Source of the DNA: Macrolepiota albuminosa
Lineage: Eukaryota > Basidiomycota > Agaricomycetes > Agaricales > Agaricaceae
Assembly: GCA_027475525.1 (NCBI GenBank)
Contig: JAMWFC010000134.1
Coordinates: 124,001-188,000 of the forward strand
DNA: 64,000 nucleotides
Direction of reading: 5' to 3'
The position numbers and the translations under genes were made by a program. Shown in pieces: positions 39,595-50,736 of the stretch (position 1 is its first letter; every line of letters starts with the position of its first letter). Under the pieces are notes generated by a model, which searched no databases, was not told the origin of the DNA, and was given only the letters and a program-made list of their open reading frames with translations.

Positions 39595-39815
39595 CTCAAA
39601 GGTTCTGTTGTTCTGTACAGTTGTTTCTTGTGTTTTTAAGCCTCAGAAGCATCTCACTTGGTTTATAAATTTCCAGATTTATTTTCTTCAGATCTTCCTT
39701 TGCTAGGTATGTAGTTACATATGCTTATAGGCCTCAAATAATACTCAATATATTTTGGATCTTCCTCTGATAGCTGTGTAACCAAGCTATAACTTCCAGA
39801 AGTTGCTCTTACAGA
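39595..39815 (-). repeat. AT-rich dispersed repeat, copy C (inverted)
   Basis: On the minus strand it reads AGAGCAACTTCTGGAAGTTA...ACACAGCTATCAGAGGAAGATCCAAA..., matching copies A and B with many substitutions. It is the only inverted copy seen. Confidence 0.75.
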
Positions 39816-40446
39816 TAAAAATAGAAGATTAAAAATTAAAAATAAGAGGAAAAAAAGAGAATACCAATATACCAATGATGACAAAATCACATAGTGTGAG
39901 GAGACTAGTCTCTAGACTGAGTTCAGCTCTATTCTGAGCTTAGTCTGACAATGTGCCTATTCTTAGCAGATCCAAACAACCACTCAGCCTGTCTTATCTT
40001 TTTTCATCTTCTAGTAGTCAGCTTTGATGAGTCATATTCATAGATTTTACTCAGTATTGATTATTGTTAGTCATACATACTAGGGCCTAATCAGTTGAAT
40101 AGTATTTGTAGTGGCATAGCTACTAATATAGTATATATAGGCAGTCTAAAAGATAAAATATTTTCAGGCTAAACAATAGCAGTATTCTCCTGGCCTACAT
40201 ATAAAATTGATGGTAAGCTTCTCTAGTGATATCTGACCCTCTGCTTGCCTTATCTATCTCTTGCCTGACTCTTGCTTGCTTTTTAAACTGCTCAACTTTT
40301 GCTTGTCACTCACTTTGTTCATTCTGTAGAAAGAGTTTCACAGATGTTAAGCTTTGCTCTTATATATAGCAGCAAGAATCAAAGATATTTTTCTATATAC
40401 AGTTAGCTGCATAAATAATCTTGATCTATTCTATATTTTAGAACTT

Positions 40447-40800
40447 GTAAAGGCAACCTCTGGAGACTATGGCTCAGTCACACAGCTGGCAGAGGGAGAT
40501 CCAAAGTATATTAGAGTATATACTAACAATATTATAATAACTACTCACCTGGCAGAGGGAGATCCAAAGAGAACAAGTCTGGGGATTTCCTATGTCAGGA
40601 TTGATGCTTCTGGGGCCTCTGAAGTATGGAAAACAACTGTACAGGACACCAAAACCTTAAAAAACTTGAAAATTGACTAAACAAACAATTGCACAAACAA
40701 GAGGCAAACTCTGGCTTGTGTAATCAGTCTATATGTGGTGTTGAAGAGCTATACTTGTCTGAATGGTAGCTAAAGAACCAGAGCACCTCAAAGGCTAAAA
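40447..40800 (+). repeat. AT-rich dispersed repeat, copy A
   Basis: It begins AAAGGCAACCTCTGGAGACT and contains TCAGTCACACAGCTGGCAGA, two AGATCCAAAG motifs, and GATGCTTCTGGGGCCTC. It ends near CCAGAGCACCTCAAAGGC. A direct copy begins 560 bp further on. Confidence 0.85.
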
Positions 40801-41002
40801 GTAGTACTAATAAATAGTGTTGAAAGAATAGAAGCAGTAAAGTAAAAGAATGACAGAAGAAATAAGAAAATGAATGAAGAGAGAATGAAGGAATAAGGAG
40901 TGAAAGAGAGAAGAAATGAGGAGTCCCCTGACAAAACTCACGACTACATAATATATAAGATACAAATAAAAACCATATTTACAACAAGTATAAAGTACTA
41001 GT

Positions 41003-41370
41003 GTAAGGGCAACTTCTGGAGGCTATGGCTCAGTCACACAGCTGGCAGAGAGAGATCCAAAGTGTATTAGAGTATATTACACCAACAATATCACAATAAC
41101 TACTTACATGGCAAAGAGAGATCCAAAGAAAACAAGTCTAAAGATTCTCTATGAGGACTGATGCTTCTGGGGCCTCAGAGACAACAAAACAGTAAAAACT
41201 TGAAAATTGCCTAAATAAGTGATTACACAAGCAAGGCAAGAAAACTCCAGATTTTAAAAATAAGAAAGGAAAATTCTGGCTTATGTAACTGTCTGTGTGC
41301 AGTGTTAAAGGGGCTACACTTGTCTAAGTGATAACTAGAAAACCAGAGCATCTCAGAGGCTAGAAGTAAT
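41003..41370 (+). repeat. AT-rich dispersed repeat, copy B
   Basis: Matches copy A over its whole length with scattered substitutions and a short insertion (about 41225-41275). TCAGTCACACAGCTGGCAGA and GATGCTTCTGGGGCCTC are shared exactly. No ORF spans it and no terminal inverted repeat was found. Confidence 0.85.
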
Positions 41371-42306
41371 ACTAATAGTGATGCAAATTTCTATGTTTAC
41401 TTGTAAGGTAAAAATAATCTTAATAGAATAAGACTGGACTTTTTATTTCAAGTCAACTTTGATTCACTAAGATTGTGGGGCTCAGTTACTTGCACACACA
41501 CTTTATAATAGTGATGTATAAGTTTAATTGATTTATTTGAATGAACTTAAAAGTACACTCAAAAAATGGGTCAAACAGTACTATTACTAACCCAAAGTCA
41601 ACTCTAGATGCCCATAGGTCTAAGTAGTCTGCTCTCTGGGGACCTCAAGCCATGGCAAGTAAATTGCTTGCCTGGCCTCTCTGAAATTCCCTCTTTTTTA
41701 TATCCCTTTCCTTTGTGCATGGACCACAATGTAATGGTGTGTTTAGCCATTGTGTCAATGTGCAACCAGCACTGAATACTTGGTTTGACATGTTGCTGGG
41801 CCTAGGTGCTTGATTATTGGCCTTTCTAGTGCTTGATGTGCATGGTCACTCAATTTTCTGGTTAAACCTCTCTTTTGTTGCCCAGCTACCCCTTTTCTCC
41901 CTTCTTCCCTTTAGCTTTCTCTTTCTCTTGAGCTTTTATGGAGCTCTTTGTTGTCACTTAATGGCTGCAGTGGGCTTGTTTTGTGGTGAGAGGTCATGGA
42001 TGAGAGAGCACAGTGTATTTTGGAGGAGAGTGACAGGGTTGATGAAGTGATGTCAGCACTGATGGGAGGCCTGATCAGAAGTGATGCCAAGATCCTGCCC
42101 TTGCTGAGCACTGCCACCTCTCAGTTATTCCCATGCCATCAAACTTTGATGGTGCTTCCTCACTTGCATGTTTATTGCTTGCTGGTTTGTTTGATGAGTT
42201 ATTGCATAGTTTTGGGTTTTGGTGACAAGGTGAGTTGCCCTGTATCTACAGTTTTTGACACATGCTTACAGTTTTTGTGGATATATTGGGGTCATTACTC
42301 AGTTTC

Positions 42307-42330
42307 TGTCTGCCTCACCTGAGGCAGACA
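42307..42330. repeat. Perfect 11 bp inverted repeat (hairpin)
   Basis: TGTCTGCCTCA and TGAGGCAGACA flank a 2 bp loop. It could form a cruciform or RNA hairpin. It is not followed by a T-run, and terminator logic does not apply in a fungus. Confidence 0.8.
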
Positions 42331-42812
42331 TATCAATAAATAGAGTTTTAAGAATAGAAGTAGTAAGGTGGGAGAATGAAGAAAGAAATAAAGAGTCAAG
42401 TGATGTCTTAAACTGTATGAATTATGGACAAAAGATAAATGCAGCTGAAGTTCTAAAAGTTGTATTAGTAGATAGGGCTTGAAGAAATGTGTAAAAGAAA
42501 ATCATAGTGAGGATAGCTGGACCAGGATCAGAGAAGAAAATAGAGAATAACATTATGGCTGTGTTGAATTATAGACAGAGAATGAGTGTGGCTGGAGTCT
42601 TAAAAGCCAATAGCAAGAGTGGCTGAAGAAGGATTGGAAGGGGAAAATGAAGAATAAAATGAAAGGTCCTCTGTGTATTGAATTGATTTTTACACAAAGA
42701 GCATGATTTTTCTCACTGCTGGCACTGAAAAGTTTGGTGCTACTGACCGGACAAATCAATTTTATGCACTTGGACATATATTTCGATTCCATTTCTTTTT
42801 TACATTTGCCAT

Positions 42813-42882
42813 TCACATTCAACATTACATAAGTTACTCACATTCAACATTACATAAGTTATTCACATTCAGCATTACATAA
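42813..42882 (+). repeat. 25 bp minisatellite, three units
   Basis: TCACATTCAACATTACATAA begins units at 42813, 42838 and 42863. The third unit has one substitution and is truncated. Confidence 0.85.
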
Positions 42883-43087
42883 TATACACAAATTTAAATG
42901 ATATGTCACATGTTGATTATTAAGTATCATATTGGTGCGCATATCTTCCGTTTGTTCCCTTCCACCATCATCTCTCTTTTATCTACTTAATCAGTGATAG
43001 ATCCTGCTACATCTGTATATTCTAAGGTATCTCTAGTGCTTCTAGTGTCTGATCTAGTATCTGATCTGTGGTAATTAAGGATTGATC

Positions 43088-46059
43088 ATGTCTATTGCAC
43101 CTCCCAAATTGCTGAAAGACAATTCTCAGTATCTTGATCATCCACATTTAAGAGTTGTATTCTTGGAATGGCATGCCAAGGAAATGAACTCTCCAAGGAT
43201 ATTCTCTAAATACTTTCCAACTCTTGTGCAGGAGTTACAAGATAAGCTTCTTGGAGCTGCTCAGTGGGTGTGTAGCCTTTTGATATTGTAAATTTAAAAC
43301 TCTTACTTAGTTTGTTAGAAATCTATCTTGCTTCAATGGGCTAAACTCAGTTGTGGCCTTGACTTGTCAGAGACAGAGGCAGCATTCCTCTTTATTCATG
43401 TTCTTTGGTATCAAAGTTGCAATCAGCCAGATGTTGCTCTTGATATTCTGCATACTGAACAAGAACTTCATTCTAATAAAGCAAGTCTAGATATTACTAC
43501 CTGATTATTATTACTAAATTTAATGTTTAGCCACCTCCTAAAAACAATATGATGGTTCCAGATATTGATTCTGATGATTCTGATGAAGATTTATCTCATT
43601 CTGAAGTTGGACATGCTTTATCACCTGCTTTATCACTTGCTTTATGTCCTCCATTTTCATCAAGAACACATACTGCTTGGAATTCATTTTATATTACACA
43701 TCCTCAACAACAAATGCAGCTCTGTATGGAAATGGCACAGGACTTCAAAGAGTTTTTTTGTCTAAATATTTCTGAATCTCAAGTAAGTAATTTTTGAATA
43801 ACTTTATTTTAGTTTTAATAATTGGAGGCAGTATTTTAACAATTCTGTTTATGCTGTGGAGGCTTTACGCAAAATGAGAGCAATATCACCTGCAATCTGG
43901 CAATCTGCTTATTGGAAAACTTGTGTGAAGAAATCTGAACTTGCTACTGTGGTTTCTCTAATTTGTGCACCTGATACTACACTTGAACACTCTTCACCTC
44001 ACATTGCAAAAAGTTTTCGTGATTATACTTGGAAAGAAGCACTTGGCTTCATTTTTGACAAGTGGACACCTAATGAAGTATATACTCAGCCTGAAATTTC
44101 ACCAAAGGTTATTTTTCATTATTTAGATAAATATTATATTGCTAAATATCTTGCAGAACTGCCATTTTATTCATACACCTTACAGCATAGGCTTGCTAGT
44201 ACAAGGATTAAGCCATGATGATTGCATTATTCCTAATCAATCCAGGCCATCCTCCATTTTTTTCTTGGTAAATCTAGCCAATTTCAATGATGCTTTGATT
44301 GCATTATTCCTAATCAATCCAGGCCATCCTCCATTTTTTTCTTGGTAAATCTAGCCAATTTCAATGATGCTTGGATTACTTGGTTATTGCCAAGTCTTAT
44401 AAAACAAAATATATTTGTAAGTTGACTTATTTTTATAATTTATTATTTGTTTAATATAGGCTAGGCATGCACTTGAAATACTAAACAGGCTCACAAAGAA
44501 CTACGTGGCTTGAATGTATCCAAATATAAGTCCAACATGCATCCACAACTAGCTCTCATCTTAAAAGAAACTCAGTCTTTGCAAAAAGAAAATAGTAAAG
44601 TCAAACATCAGGCTTTTTCCCAACTATCATCCACAGGCTTGACTTTTAAATCTAAATCTGAACAAAAGTCTTCTTCCAAATCTAGTACTAAAGACTTGTT
44701 GCCATCTGCATCTTCTTCATCCATGATGTTTGAAGACTTGTCTTTAAAGAGACTTCCATCTCTACAGAGCTCTATGGATGTTGATGAACCAGAGACTATA
44801 TTGGTTTTAAATACTTGTCAACTATGCAAAAGATTGCCTAAAAAGGATCAATGTGTTATAGTTATATTTATAAAAAAAAAAATTGGCTATGAAAAACTGA
44901 AAGGATATGTTTTAACTTGTGCTCCATCTGATGATCGATTGCTCTCTTTTGTATGTATTTTTAACTTTTAATTTTGACAATTGTTACTTAAATATTATTA
45001 GACTAGTAAAAAAATTGTCTCAAACTACCAGTATTACACACCTCAGGAGCTTGGTCTTGTAAAGATTGCACATTGGCCACATGTATATTCAAGATGCAAA
45101 AAAGATGTTGTTATTTTGATAAATGCAGAGAACCTATCAGAAATGGTGAGATTTTCTATTTGTAAAATATTCTTAATTAACAAATAATATCAGATAGGAG
45201 CAGTACAATTTGAAGCTGCATCAAAAAAGGTTCTTGGTCATTTGATTCAACATCATAATGCAGTTTCCAATCTTGAAACTTTAAAAAGAGGACACAGCTT
45301 TGAGGCATGGCGATACAGTAAAATACATGCAATTGGCTCACGACAACCTCAAGGAGGCCGTGCAGGTGATGGATATACTCAATATGAGGGAATAAAAGCA
45401 GGTACAGATATTGAAATTTCTACCATGTTCAAGCATGCAGAAGTAAGTTTTTTAAACTTGATACAAGTATATTTTTTTTAATTTTTATTTTGAGGCTGCT
45501 GATATTTTGACAACTTTAGCTAAAGGAATGCATCCTCCTTTAACTAACAAAATTATTGAAGAAAGTGAAGCAGGTGATGGAAGTGATACTTTGAATCGTC
45601 TTGGATCTACTAGCAGCAATTTATTTGCCTGCACAGATTATATGTCTCCTCAGCATACTGATCATGATCAAGGCATCTCAATTTGTATGCAGTACATCAA
45701 GAAATCTCTGCCAGATGAATTTAACTTTGCATATACTCAATGGAATGTTTATATTGAAACTCAAAATAATTGCTTGTGGTAAGTATTTATTAGAATTTAC
45801 TGAAGCTGCTATTTGCTAATTTTATAAAAGGCTATTTTATAGTAATCATCTTCATGGTACAATTATGCCTAGGCTTTCTTCAATGACCAAAAAAGCTGGA
45901 GCAGGAGAAGATGATCCACCACCACCAGGAGGTTATGAAAATTCTGCTGCTAGTCAAGGCATTCATAAGACTCGTCGAAAAACAGATATTAATAAAGCAA
46001 AACAGTATCAAGTTATCCGTCATTGTTACAATTTGCATAAAAAATATTGGCAGAACTAA
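43088..46059 (+). CDS. 2-oxoglutarate/Fe(II) dioxygenase-like protein, TET/JBP-like candidate
   Basis: Ten exons, ending at 43267, 43480, 43782, 44107, 44416, 44950, 45145, 45442, 45778 and 46059, give 806 residues if one copy of a 77 bp duplication in exon 5 is discounted. Introns are 48-52 bp, except one of 72 bp; the second starts GCAAGT (GC-AG). The N-terminal 550 residues are helical and poorly recognisable, with a Ser/Lys-rich linker and CQLCKRLPKKDQC near residue 450. The C-terminal region has RQPQGGRAGDGYTQYEG and CTDYMSPQHTDHDQG, a candidate Fe site H-x-D at about residues 690 and 692. FNFAYTQWNVYIE and NHLHGTIMPR follow, giving the distal His (about 739) and a possible 2OG-binding Arg (about 745). 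This order and spacing fit a double-stranded beta-helix dioxygenase. TET/JBP enzymes oxidise 5-methylcytosine or thymine and are expanded next to transposons in mushrooms. The exact family is inferred, and another 2OG oxygenase is possible. Confidence 0.6.
44219..44372 (+). repeat. Perfect 77 bp tandem duplication in dioxygenase exon 5
   Basis: 44219-44295 equals 44296-44372. Exon 5 is 260 bp; minus 77 it is 183 bp, an exact number of codons, and the frame then runs on into WITWLLPSLIKQNIF. Confidence 0.95.
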
Positions 46060-46162
46060 AGACTTTGTTTTGTATATAAATAATTAAAATGTTGATTTGA
46101 AAAATATATATGTTAATCTTTTTGCATTGTAACCAAGAATTTAGTAAATATGAAAATACAAT

Positions 46163-47934
46163 TTATTGTGCAAGTATTTTTGTAACTATAGAAAGTGATT
46201 CTATCCAAAGAAGCCGCCGTGACTGCATATCTTGTAAGTGAATCATTGGAAGTTGAGCAAATTGCAATTCAAAAAGTGTAAGTTGTGCAGGTGAAAAAGG
46301 GCAATGTGGATCAAGAACCTCAATATGAGATAAATGGTCTGGTAAAGAAAGAAATAAATCTGCTGAATCATTATCATTGGTATTGTGTGCATTGTAGTGG
46401 GCCCTAATCTGAGAATTGTCTATATCAGCCCAATCAATGCCAAAATCTTCTAAATTACCATCAACAGTCTCATCAATATGTAATCCTTGCAACCCATTTT
46501 CCTGCATACCATGAATAAACATTTTTCTTGGAGAGCGATGGCGCTCATTTCGGCGAGCAAGAATGTGATGATTCCAGACTTCAGCCCACATTTCAAGATC
46601 TATGTTAATAGCATCAAGAAAAAGAAAGTGGAGGAGCCAGATATGTCCATCAATATCAACATTGAGTCCATCATGAACTTCAAGATGTTAAAAGAAATCT
46701 TTCCATTTCTGACCAACACCCCAAGTGACATCAACCCACAGGCATTCAACACAAATGTTATGAACACTCCTGATATATTGAATTTATATTGCACATGAAA
46801 ATAGAGATGTAACAGACCTGCCCCAAATATATGAATCTCGACTTGATCCTTGAATTTCCTCCATTCTTGCAGCAACTAAAAAATTCTCTGTACCATGATC
46901 TCCTCGGACATGGCTTGGATATCCAAATATTACTGCAATGTCTTCAAAGAGCTTGAGGACAGTTTCTGCTCGGTTATTGTTGTGTGCTTGAATACCTAGC
47001 AAAAGACGCAAAAACCCATCAATAAAAGCATGAATAATAATTTTTCAACGAATAAGACCTAAATATAATGTTATTAAAAGTATGTTCTCTGAAGCTTGAT
47101 GTACTTACCATGCTGGCCATCATGATGCCAGAGTGAATTTGGACCTGGAACAGAATAGACATGGCGTTGTATACGACGAGGTGCAAATGTTGATGTGGTA
47201 GGACCAATAACTTGACTATATGAATTGATGATGCGCTGATGTGGAACACGTTCATCAAGATGAAGAAGCTAACCATCAATCATGCGTCGTCCAAAAGAAG
47301 GAAATTGCTCATAGATATCCAGCATAACAGCATTGAGTTTGTCATCCAAAAGTTGAGATAAATCAGCTGAGACTCCAGGAGTATAATAACGCTGTACTGA
47401 TCCATCAGACTGTTCCTGCTGAATATAGACAGGTGGGCCAGCTGGTAAAAGCCCATATTCCACTAATCGGCGGCGAATTGTCCTAGCACTGCATCCATAT
47501 AGATCTGCAATGTCCTGGCATGTAGCACGTCCAGAAGAGAGATGAGCAAGATCTTCTGGTTGGATATTGATGCGTGGGCACCCAGACTTTCCATCAGAAA
47601 TTGGTTCACCAAGCAATAGTGGCAGCGCATCAGGATTGTTAGTTGATAAAGTGGTAGCCTCATCTAAAGCAACTATCATATGGTCAACACTTTGCTGTAT
47701 TGTCTGATAGTCTTCAGATGCCAGCAAGTGAGCATGCTATAAAGCAAGCTGAATATAATAAAGTGTAAAGATTGGCCAGACACTCACTTGATGAAGTTCT
47801 CCATAGAACTGCAAACAAAGCCTTTTTTGTTCTCCTAGGCGAGCAGCATCACCCAATTGGGTCCTCAGAGTAACATCCACATTGCGTCCTAATTCACCAA
47901 AAGCTATCCCAATGTTGTTCACTGGAATAGCCAT
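46163..47934 (-). pseudogene. Integrase (DDE/rve core) gene, decayed
   Basis: Reading on the minus strand from MAIPVNNIGIAFGELG, a helix-turn-helix (CQDIADLYGCSARTIRRRL) precedes an integrase core. The first Asp is in NSLWHHDGQH, the second in VRGDHGTENFLVAARMEE, and the Glu in VECLWVDVTWG. The tail includes RHRSPRKMFIHGM. This arrangement is known from mushroom integrase-core proteins of mobile elements. Three stops interrupt it: TAG 47269-47271, TGA 47045-47047 and TAA 46688-46690. At least three GT-AG introns remain recognisable. Two family-typical Arg codons near the Glu appear as Cys (TGT, TGC), as CpG deamination would cause. It is convergent with the dioxygenase gene; their 3' ends are about 100 bp apart. 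Confidence 0.8.
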
Positions 47935-48379
47935 AGAGTATTGAAAAGAGTTGAAAAGTCACAGTACTGTGATTGCGTTGATCTGTCTGAGTTTTGCACC
48001 TTATTTCATGTATAACTATGCACCCGTCAGAAACACATGTACAATCTTCAATTCCACACCTACAGGTTCATCTTCCTGGACTTGTATCACATCCAACAGA
48101 AACTACAGCACTAATGATTACTACTCAAGTACAAAATGAAGCATAGCCCCAATGTCTGTCACATCCTACACCACTTTCTCTCCTTCTAATCCTCCTTTCT
48201 TCCAGGACGTCGTAATCTTCTGCACGATGGCACAAACCTAATGCTAGAGCAGGTCTTCCAATCACTCAAACTAAATAAATTCAACCTCAAGTACAACCTC
48301 CTGGGCGAATCATGCCTGTGCAAGAATAAAGTTTGCATTGTTGTATCTAGAACCATCTCAGGCGTTAGCAATGACAGTG
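47935..48379. other. AT-rich spacer upstream of the integrase remnant
   Basis: About 450 bp with a short palindrome CACAGTACTGTG (about 47961-47972) just upstream of the integrase start. No terminal inverted repeat matching the far side of the dioxygenase gene was found by eye. Confidence 0.35.
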
Positions 48380-49198
48380 TCATCCAAAGTTGAGCGGCGG
48401 TGTTGGCACCCCTATTGCAGAGGCTGTGGTGCTTGCTTCTGCATCAGAATTGGTTGAGTTGGAGGTCGAATTAGTTGCAGGGACAGGAACCGGAATCGCA
48501 ACTGCAGAGACATCAGCTGTGCAACCAGGAACGTCGTATGATGAACCGTCAGAGGCATAGTCTGGTACGTCATTGCATGTGAAGGTGGGAAAGACATAGA
48601 GCGCTGGTTGTTGTGGAGGTAAAGGTTCTTGTCTGCACCTGTGGAGATTTGAAAGCCTCGGTCGCTGATTTTGGATTGTCAGCAGTGTTAGGTTGACAGA
48701 AAAAAGAAATACGTACTTGACTTGAACGTCACGGGACCAGTATGCATTGTTGAGAGTGCCAGTGGTAAAGTCTTCATTCACAACAAGACAGAGCTGGCTC
48801 TCGTCAAGCATCTTCTTCTTTGAATCAGACACACCAGTGTAGCAGAGGGTGGTGGCACCTGCAACGCCAAGAAAGATGCACGCAAAGGTGAGCCGCCGGA
48901 AAAGCTTATGACACTTGGGCTGGAGGAGGGGGGAACCTTGCTTAAGAGAGTCGACCAAGTTGGTTGGGATTTGGCCCTTTTCAAGCATGGAAGAGACATT
49001 GTGGACATTGTATTTGAGTGTGGGGGGAGTCCAAGAGAGGGTAGAGCTGGGATAGGAGGCAGGGGAAAGGAAGGGAGGACAAAAAGCCTGGGCAGGATGG
49101 ACTTGTCGACAACTCTCACATGGAGGACTCTGAGTGTGGTGCCTGTATTTGTATTGTAATCCTGGTAGTCGGAAGAATGGCGCTGGCAGTGAGGGCAA
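48380..49198 (-). pseudogene. KRE6/SKN1-type (GH16) glucan-synthesis protein, N-terminal fragment
   Basis: The minus-strand frame shows a membrane segment (LTFACIFLGVAGATTLCYTGV). It is followed by ESQLCLVVNEDFTTGTLNNAYWSRDVQ-type sequence (core: LCLVVNEDFTTG), the start of the lumenal domain of beta-1,6-glucan synthesis proteins. YVFPTFTCND and YDVPGCTADV follow. The frame stops before the catalytic ExDxxE region. Intron-like sequence (about 48720-48650) is read through with damage. Intact family members exceed 500 residues, so this is a fragment. It is the most distal of four same-strand fragments. Confidence 0.65.
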
Positions 49199-49335
49199 GT
49201 GCGAGGATGAGGTTGGAGATGGTGAGACTAATTACATAGTCCCTATCATAGACATGTATACGTGTCCAAATATGACATGTGCTGTGATTACAGCACGCTG
49301 AGGACCATCTATATATCATGTATCAATGCCAAGAG

Positions 49336-49817
49336 TCAATTAGCAAACTTAGAACCGAATTTAGGACGTACACTTATGAACTGTTCATAACTCAATTGTG
49401 CCCATCCATCCTTATCGGTATCGACGCTGAAGCAAGTTTGAGCATCGGGTAAATGGTTTGACCTTGACAATGAACGCACCGTTGGAAAGCCTCCATTAAA
49501 GTCTTGACAACGACACAAGCTCTAACAAACCAATCAAATGTGATACCCGGGGGCGGACCATATCTTGTTGATGGTCCTGAGGCTGGGAAAAAAACCCATG
49601 TGGATCTGACTGAAGATGGTATAACAGCTAGGGACGTATCATATTTCCGTTCCACTAGAGTCATCAAGGGAGGTGATAGGTTATATCCAAAACTCTGAAG
49701 AGCTTCTGCTAACTCTTGACCTTCAATGGATCCTGAATGATCCCGGTCAAAGTGCTGGAAAACGTTCTGCCAGTCAGTAATATATTTCAGGCCAGCAAAC
49801 TCTGTTATTTGTCTCAA
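49336..49817 (-). pseudogene. Penta-EF-hand (ALG-2/peflin-like) calcium-binding protein fragment
   Basis: An EF-hand loop is evident in FQHFDRDHSGSIEGQELAEAL, followed by SFGYNLSPPLMTLVERKY, YGPPPGITFDWFVRACV and VKTLMEAFQR. A second EF-like loop, VDTDKDGWAQLSYEQFISV, is in another frame (49336-49518). This order is that of the C-terminal half of penta-EF-hand proteins. The expected Trp in EFAGLWKYI is missing (EFAGLKYI), and the two parts are not in one frame, so the copy is broken unless an unrecognised intron joins them. Confidence 0.65.
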
Positions 49818-49829
49818 GGTCAGTACTGA

Positions 49830-50123
49830 CTAATACCAGATAATTACGTGGAGAATAACATACTGGAACTCCCAAGCATCTTTGCCCCAAATTTCCTTGT
49901 CCAGGCTGAAACTCTCCATGGCCATTCTGGTCTTTGAAAGGGTGAGGAGCTCGGTGACTGTGTGCTTAGTAAACTCTGAGGGAGCATGGGCAGGGAGGAG
50001 TGTTTTGAATAGTTCAATGGCGCCCATGCGGGTCGAGGGGTTGCGGGATTTGGCACTGTTGAGAGTCTGTGTGAGGATGCGACAAAAGACATCCATGGTA
50101 AGAGGGCGGGTGAGGGCGAGCAT
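49830..50123 (-). pseudogene. HEAT-like repeat fragment
   Basis: About 88 residues are readable: RPLTMDVFCRILTQTLNSAK, NPSTRMGAIELFKTLLPAH, FTKHTVTELLTLSKT and KEIWGKDAWEFQ. The helical spacing suggests HEAT/ARM repeats of a large scaffold protein; the parent family is uncertain (GCN1-like is one thought). Nothing upstream or downstream continues it. Confidence 0.35.
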
Positions 50124-50202
50124 AGGTGGAGATGAAACTGGAGATAACTAGTATTCGAGTCAGTGGTTAGTTTTAGATGAAAAGGTCATAATCAGGACAG
50201 AC

Positions 50203-50736
50203 TCAGGATTGTGGTGTGCCTGTATTATGATCCTGCCATGCGGAGGAGCTATCATGTGGTGTCAATGCGGGAGGAGAGGCGGTATGATTTGAGTATGAAA
50301 ACATGGGCAGTAGGATGGATGTGTTGTAGTAGACAGGTGGGACCCAGGCATTGATAGCTGCCCAAGCAAAAAACGTATGTGTTTTGCCACAATTCATATT
50401 TTCTGAAATCGGAAGGGTAATTATATTGTTGTACACTGGAGAAAACAAAACATGAGTTTATTTGGGCGTTAGCAGAATGTGAAGAGACGCACTTTCCATC
50501 TCCAACTTTATCCACCTTTCCCAATCTTTTCATGGTTGACCTATAATAAAGCGTACAAGAGTTCTTGACATGCCAAAACTGTTGTCTCCCTCACCCGTGT
50601 CATTTCTGCTCCATGAATGTGTCGCCCAAGTCGTTCGTACCAGCATGCATTGCTCAAAGATAGAGTTGACAGAGAACACGCCAATGAATATACTCACAGG
50701 GGAAAGTGAGTCTAGATCAGGTGGGGGAAATGGCAA
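50203..50736 (-). pseudogene. Galactosyltransferase-like (GT31-type) fragment with in-frame stop
   Basis: The minus-strand frame SIFIGVFSVNSIFEQCMLVRTTWATH continues through SRTLVRFIIGQP. It then meets TGA at 50530-50532 and resumes with KDWERW-KLEME. Splicing across an intron of about 55 bp gives MYNNIITLPISENMN-GKTHTFFAWAA and AWVPPVYY. The order matches the N-terminal region of fungal galactosyltransferase-like enzymes before their D-x-D region, which is absent. The TGA replaces a codon usually for Arg, consistent with CGA to TGA. Confidence 0.55.

Larger units (their letters stand above)
37402..43087. other. AT-rich, repeat-bearing region without supported genes
   Basis: From about 37.9 kb the base composition becomes visibly AT-rich, and codon-biased ORFs disappear for about 5 kb. 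A dispersed repeat family occupies part of it (copies listed separately), and short open frames here are AT-rich and domain-free. Purine-rich stretches (40800-40930, 42330-42600) resemble one another (AATAGAAG-AGTAA-G...AGAATGA), probably further decayed copies. The change of composition marks the left edge of the accessory island. Confidence 0.6.

Noticed and set aside
42900..48000. Terminal inverted repeats bounding dioxygenase plus integrase as one transposon
   Set aside because: I compared sequence just outside both genes and found no convincing inverted match, so a single element is not claimed.
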